Positions 58,701-64,000 of a DNA stretch of 64,000 nt are shown here, piece after piece (position 1 is the stretch's first letter; each line of letters starts with the position of its first letter). Under the pieces are notes generated by a model. That model did no database searches. It was not told the origin of the DNA and was given only the letters and a program-made list of their open reading frames with translations. Source of the DNA: Megamerina dolium (Eukaryota > Arthropoda > Insecta > Diptera > Megamerinidae); contig OY978526.1 in assembly GCA_963854835.1 (NCBI GenBank), forward strand, positions 94,583,904 through 94,647,903, written 5' to 3'. Both the position numbers and the translations under genes were made by a program.

Positions 58701-59365
58701 CATTATGACTGAAATCATGTAGTTGAAGTTCTTCCTCTTAGTAAAATCGAAGGATTGTAAATTTGTTGTTCACCAGAGCCCATTTTTTGTTTTCTTATAT
58801 ATTTTTATTGTACACATTAATTGAAAATGCCCGCACACAATCTATGCTAAGAGAAAGTCCATAAGACATCTCTAATATATTTCCGCTGGACCCTTTCATC
58901 TCCATCATTTTCTTCTAGCCACAAAGCAACCGAATCCATTATTTTTCACACAATTTATTAACTATTCACACAATTTTTTATTTATATTCTTTGACAATTG
59001 TAGAACAGTAGTGTTAACTAATACAAGAATAAAAAGGAATATATGGTTTGCAACACTGTCACTGATGCGAACGAATTACAGAGGGCGATTTTGCTTTCGA
59101 AACGCATTACTTTACGGTTCGCATTACGGAGTGACCCCTCTAATTCAGACACAGTAGGTGAACATAGCTTGGTGACTCGCTACCCATAATACCATTTTGT
59201 ACAAGTCCACAAAATATCATGGAGGCGCGAATCATAATTGGAGTGCATAGTGCATTACATTAGCACTATTTCAACTATTATAGAATTGTTAGAGAATCAA
59301 GGTGGTGGTGACAATACATATCCCAATTTTCAGTGCTCCAACTGTGATTTTCGATTTAAACATCT
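58701..59365. other. No gene seen
   Basis: AT-rich sequence without a recognisable ORF or repeat family. Confidence 0.45.
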
Positions 59366-59625
59366 CGAAGTAAACATCTATAAATATAATCATCCATGAT
59401 AAACATCTATAAATATTTATTACAGTTACATACTTTGGAATAACTTTTAAAGAGAATTGAACACTACTTTAAAGAGTTGTTATCCCCCACACTGCTATAA
59501 ACTCGAGGTAAACATCTATAAATATAATCATCTATAAATATTTATTACAGTTACATACTTTGGAATATCTTTTAAAGAGAATTGAACACTACTTTAAAGA
59601 GTTGTTATCCCCCACACTGCTATAT
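59366..59625. repeat. Tandem duplication, ~120-135 bp units
   Basis: A unit from GTAAACATCTATAAATATAA to TGTTATCCCCCACACTGCTA occurs twice (59366-59500 and 59507-59624), almost unchanged except for a short insertion in the first. Confidence 0.85.
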
Positions 59626-60082
59626 GACTCCTCATTCATCCTACAGTATGTTTCTTATACTACTGCTATCTAATTAGCTGTTATTAGTTAACACCAAGCA
59701 CTTTTTTAATGTTCAAATTAATACGAAATATTCTGATATTATGAAAATTTATTCGAGTTCAAATCCTTAAATATATATACATATCCTTAGAACTGTAAAA
59801 CAGAATGAAAACAAATCCACATTGAAAGAAAATGAAATGAATATGCTAAACATAAAATGGATGACTTTATTTTTCCCTATAATTAAATACATAATGAAAA
59901 AGAAAATATACATAGTGGGCCGGCAAAATATCCTTTTGATAATAATCACCCTGTGTCAAAAAAAAAAAAAACGCTGTAAAGGTATACATATATAACTATA
60001 TAATAATTTTGTGTGAATAATGCAAGTATGTGTTTTACTTTATTATTAATATAAATTCAAGCAAATTCATACACTTTTTTAA
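59626..60082. other. Pak downstream region, no gene seen
   Basis: AT-rich sequence beyond the Pak stop codon; includes the likely 3' UTR. A poly(A) signal was not picked with confidence. Confidence 0.4.
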
Positions 60083-63000
60083 TCAGTTTCCCTTGGTAGC
60101 ATCTTTAGCTGCCATTATAAGAGGTGTTAAACTCGCTAGTGGTCGTGCTAATTTCAAAAAAGGATGCTGAAAGGAACAAGAAGGTAAAAAAAGTTCAACG
60201 TGATTATTAAAATAAGGTTAATTTTAACAATATTGTATTGTATTGTATAATAAACACTACAAAAAAGACTAGAGGAAAGGTGATGGAATTGCTTAATTAT
60301 ACATATATTTATGTAAATATATATCGGAAGTTGTTGCAACAAATACGTCAAATGGGATTTAGTAAAATGAGTTTGTGATGGGTCTTCATTGGGCCTTGCC
60401 TTCAATTTTTCATCCTTAAATTTTGGTGGCGCTCCGGGTCGTTCTTCGTCTTTCAAATCAAAATTGCCATTTCTAAATCGTGCAAACCACTTCTGATACT
60501 TTCATTCAACTAAAACATGATCACCATAAATGTTCACTAAACTACGAAGACTTTCACCTTTTCAGCCTTTTTCTTCATATAAGTAATGAAGTAAAATTCC
60601 CCGCAAAAGCACATTATTCGGTACAAAAGTTGACATTTTCGGAGCACACAGAAACTATGTTGTTTACACTACATCAAAATGGCAGATACTGAAAAAGAAA
60701 GCCTAATGATGACACTTTAAAATGACGGTGTTGCCGTATGAAACAATGGAATAATAATAAACTAGTAGCGACATCCATTATCAACACCGTACGAGGTTAT
60801 TTAATCGCCTAATACTAGACGCGTAAGTAGATCACAGCAATGACTTTGAATTGGAGTTTGTTAATCCACAAATCAAATATAATTGTCCTAAATTAGCTAT
60901 TAAGTAAGTGATAAGTTGCAATATTTCAAAAATTGAGATCTACATATACGTACATCTAGTATAATACATATAAGCGTGCTAAATATATTTATTGATTCAA
61001 TTCAATGATTGAACAGAATTCTACGCCCCACAATGTTTCTAGTTTAGTTTAGTCCTTATTTTAATCATTACCTTAAGTAGCTCCAAAGCGCCCGCTCTAC
61101 GATCAACCTCAACTTCTAAGCACTGATCCAGAAAGTCTTGGAATACTGACGAGAGTTTATCTTTCTCTTTTATTTCTGGTTTCCCGTTTGTGGCAATGAG
61201 GTATAAAGCTTTTAATGGATTTTCATTTAAATAAGGCGGCTCTCCTTCGACCATTTCTATTGCCATAATACCAAGTGACCACAAATCAACCTATTAGGTA
61301 ACATAAGAACAAAAACTAAATTCTGTAAAATTATTATTTAGTAGCAATACTTACTTTGGGACCATATTGCTTGCGCGTCACAACTTCTGGTGCCATCCAA
61401 TATGGCGTACCAACCATAGTTGTCCGCTTCGATTGTTCAGGAGATATCTGTGCACAAAAGCCAAAATCAGTCAGTTTCACTGAGCCATCTAATCCGAGTA
61501 AAATATTATCACTTTTGATATCTCGATGTATAACTTGATTTGAGTGGAGAAATTCTAACGCTTGCAACACTTCGCGACACACCGCTGCTATCTGACCTTC
61601 ATCCATACATGTTTCAGTAACAACATCCGTCAGTGACCCACCGGGCAGATATTCCATTACAACCCATAGTTCTTCTGATACCAGATAACTGTCTAGGTAA
61701 TTAACTACATTTGGGTGTTTATTTTCCCGCATTACGAGTATTTCGTTGATAATAAGCTCTTTTTTGGGCTGTTGAGACAAATTCATTTGTTTTATTGCTA
61801 CCTCCATGCCGGTAGAGGATTCAATAGCTGTGTACACAGTTCCTGAGGCGCCCTGGCCGATTTTTTCCATTTTTGTGTACTTGCGATTAGGATCACCGAC
61901 AGAAACAATAGTGCGTAATTTTTCTAAAATTTCTTCATCCGACATTTTCTTTTTCTTTGTAGTGACTGCACGTTGTTGAGGTGTGGCTATCGCTGCCATT
62001 GGCGTACCAGCTGCAGGCTCTGATGGCAATACACCACCGCCACCGGCTTTCTCTGCTACAACACTAGTTGCATTAGTTGACAACGCCGCTGAAGCGATCC
62101 GTTCATTGAGAGTTGTAGGTTCAGCCGTGTAAATATCTGCTATAACGCCAAGTGTGTCGTCGCCGGAATTCATTTTGTATATAGCCAATGTAGGAGATAG
62201 TTTTAGCATTGAGCCAGTGATAGAGGAAGAAACCGAAGGACAATGTACAGGAGGTAGCGAAGATAATTCGTCGTCAAATGATGGGAACGATGAAAAGGAG
62301 TAAGTAGAACAATCCTGATTAGTCGTCGTTGATACGTTACAATCCGTAAAATGCAAATGACTACTAGTAGTACAATTAGTAACGTTGATATTGGTAGAAA
62401 TTGCTGTACTATTAGTAATGGGGTGAAGTAGGGGAAAAGCGTTAGAAGGAGCAAGAGATGGATATTGGTTAGTACCAAAGCTAAAAATTGTTTCACAACT
62501 AGTTGCAGTAGTTGCGGTGGTGGTTGTCGGTAAGTTATAACAGGAGGCCCTTGGTAATGCAGAGGGACCTACAGCTAATGCATTAGACTGCGACGCAGAG
62601 GCAACACCGTAGTCACCTGCTGATTCCATTGGCCAAGCAGATGCAATGCAAAAAATTACCATTGCCGATACAATTGTAATTGTAAGTATGTAGTAATAGA
62701 ATTAGTAGTAAAATTATGAGTATTAGTATTAGTTGTAGTAGTTATAGTAACAGCAATGAAATTGTTAAATGAATAGTAGCTACTTGTGATATTTTTATTC
62801 TTACCGAACTTGGTGGTAGTGCTTGTAATGGTTTCATTATTAATAGCAGTCGCATTTGTTACTCCCACTTCTGCACCTGTTGACATACATTCTAACCCTG
62901 CAGTTTTTGTTGCTGTTAGTAATTTGTACTGAGGCTGTTTTGTATAGTTTATGAGATATTGGTGTATTGGTGTTGTTGGTGCAGTAACTGGTGGTGACGT

Positions 63001-63650
63001 CGGTGGTGGTGTCACTTCTTCAACGGGTCGAGTATAAATAGATTTCGTACGCTCTGGCCTTGATGCTACTGGTGGTGGAGGCGCTTGTGGTGTACTTAAT
63101 ATATCTTCTCCATTCGCAGAAGAATGGTGTGATGACGGTGATGCTGTAAGACCCCCAAAATTATATGAGTGAGATTGGCACAAAATGTTACCGCCGCCGT
63201 TAATTTGTTGTTGAATATAATGATTATAATGTACATTGCCCAATTGACTACCACTTAAAACGCCCGTATTACCAGAGCTGACACTGAATGTATTGTTTGT
63301 TCCCAAAGAGAGATTGCTAAGGTTCACTCCAATCAAGTTTCCACCACTATTAGATGCATGTATTTCAGAATCAGTAGGTGTACTGCTAGGGCTGCTACTA
63401 CTTACACGACTAAGTGAAGATCCTACAAGAAAATAATTTTTTTTATTTTATGTACAACTTCATGAAAAACAACGCGTTCGGCACCTGAATTAGTCGTAAT
63501 AGCATTAGTCATGTATTTAGAACTCGGTCTCTGTTTTGTTGTATTATCAAACCATTTCAGTACATCTAATACAGCTTGGGGATTTTTCTTCTGTTCTTGT
63601 TTGCTTATATTTGAATTCATAAGTAAACGTGCCCATGCTTCCGGCATACC
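60083..63650 (-). CDS. Pak: p21-activated kinase (Pak), 3' part of gene
   Basis: Five exons in view: 63650-63485, 63422-62805, 62619-61355, 61290-61072, 60166-60083; 2352 nt, frame kept across every junction. The first exon carries the end of the p21-binding region ([34 protein letters not shown]). A long low-complexity Ser/Thr/Pro linker follows ([20 protein letters not shown]). The kinase has [15 protein letters not shown] before it, the GQGASGTVY loop, Lys in [23 protein letters not shown] and the activation loop [13 protein letters not shown], ending [13 protein letters not shown] and ATKGN. Pak is a Rac/Cdc42-activated Ser/Thr kinase controlling actin, cell shape and synapses. N-terminal exons lie beyond the right edge. 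The splice at 62805/62619 is inferred; reading through meets a stop. Confidence 0.94.
60330..60690 (-). pseudogene. Mariner transposase N-terminal remnant in Pak intron
   Basis: Minus-strand pieces read [23 protein letters not shown] text near 60640, [12 protein letters not shown] and [19 protein letters not shown], in shifted frames. Lies in the last Pak intron. Inactive. Confidence 0.75.
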
Positions 63651-64000
63651 CTGAAATATATAACGAGTTTTATTTAAAATGCATTACTATTGAAAACATA
63701 TTTGGTCATTTTTGCAATAGGCGACCTGCTGAAAGTCCTAGACAAACCCAGTTCTAATAATGAACTCGAAATTTCTTGTCTTCATACTTCAACTTTATTG
63801 CTATAATTTTGTAATTCTGTATCCATTATGCGATGTATTCCTATTCTTTCTGATTTTATTTTTGTTTCAAGAAGACAAATGGCAAACATTTATCAAATGG
63901 TCTCTCTAAAGTGAAAATTAGAATTCAAAGCACAGGGTTTCTAGCGACAAATAAACGCCCATCCAAGAAAATTTCGAATAACGGAATAGTCGCAATTTGT
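63651..64000. other. Pak intron, no exon seen
   Basis: AT-rich sequence upstream of the p21-binding exon, preceding its acceptor at TATTTCAG. No exon recognised up to the window edge. Confidence 0.5.

Noticed and set aside
62656..62804. Continuation of the Pak linker exon to QLYRQW
   Set aside because: A GTAAGA donor at 62804 and an in-phase acceptor at 62620 restore the frame to the kinase; read-through hits a stop.

Overview
The window is AT-rich nuclear DNA from an insect, almost certainly a higher (cyclorrhaphan) fly. It holds spliced genes with GTAAGT-type donors and pyrimidine-AG acceptors, fly-like Pak and TCERG1 proteins, an insect tachykinin precursor, and a very dense load of transposable elements (TEs) and long (TA)n arrays. 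I cannot name the species; a tephritid-like or related fly is a guess.

Host genes, left to right: the first exon of a GH35 beta-galactosidase (minus, 1143-1369; the rest lies left of the window); a short tachykinin precursor (plus, 13888-16503, three exons); mRpL51 (plus, single exon, 25993-26490); the whole TCERG1/CA150 transcription elongation and splicing regulator (minus, nine coding exons, 47126-34652); and the 3' half of the p21-activated kinase Pak (minus, 63650-60083; the start lies right of the window). The TCERG1 exons sum to 3441 nt and the Pak exons in view to 2352 nt. Both are whole numbers of codons, which supports the splice sites chosen.

The rest is mostly TE sequence. The main family is a gypsy-superfamily LTR retrotransposon. 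One young copy (30384-34225) has two 437-bp LTRs that look identical, a tRNA-Leu-type primer site, a purine tract and an ATAT target duplication. Its single 966-codon ORF joins Gag (with an N-terminal SAP-like motif) directly to integrase; protease, RT and RNase H are missing without loss of frame. Older pieces of the family lie at 584, 6255, 13528, 19953/22288, 48035, 48815, 49186 and 56519. Others present: a tRNA-derived SINE (at least seven copies), a PIF/Harbinger-like MITE (four copies), a piggyBac element inside an LTR, a second TTAA-flanked element, several mariner/Tc1 relics, an RTE-like LINE, Helitron and BEL/Pao remnants, a hAT-like MITE, and several unnamed inverted-repeat elements.

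No operons, CRISPR arrays or functional RNA genes were seen. The host genes act independently. The most notable points are the Gag-integrase element, the two-peptide tachykinin precursor, the SINE and MITE families, and the transposon end lying 56 bp before the mRpL51 start codon.
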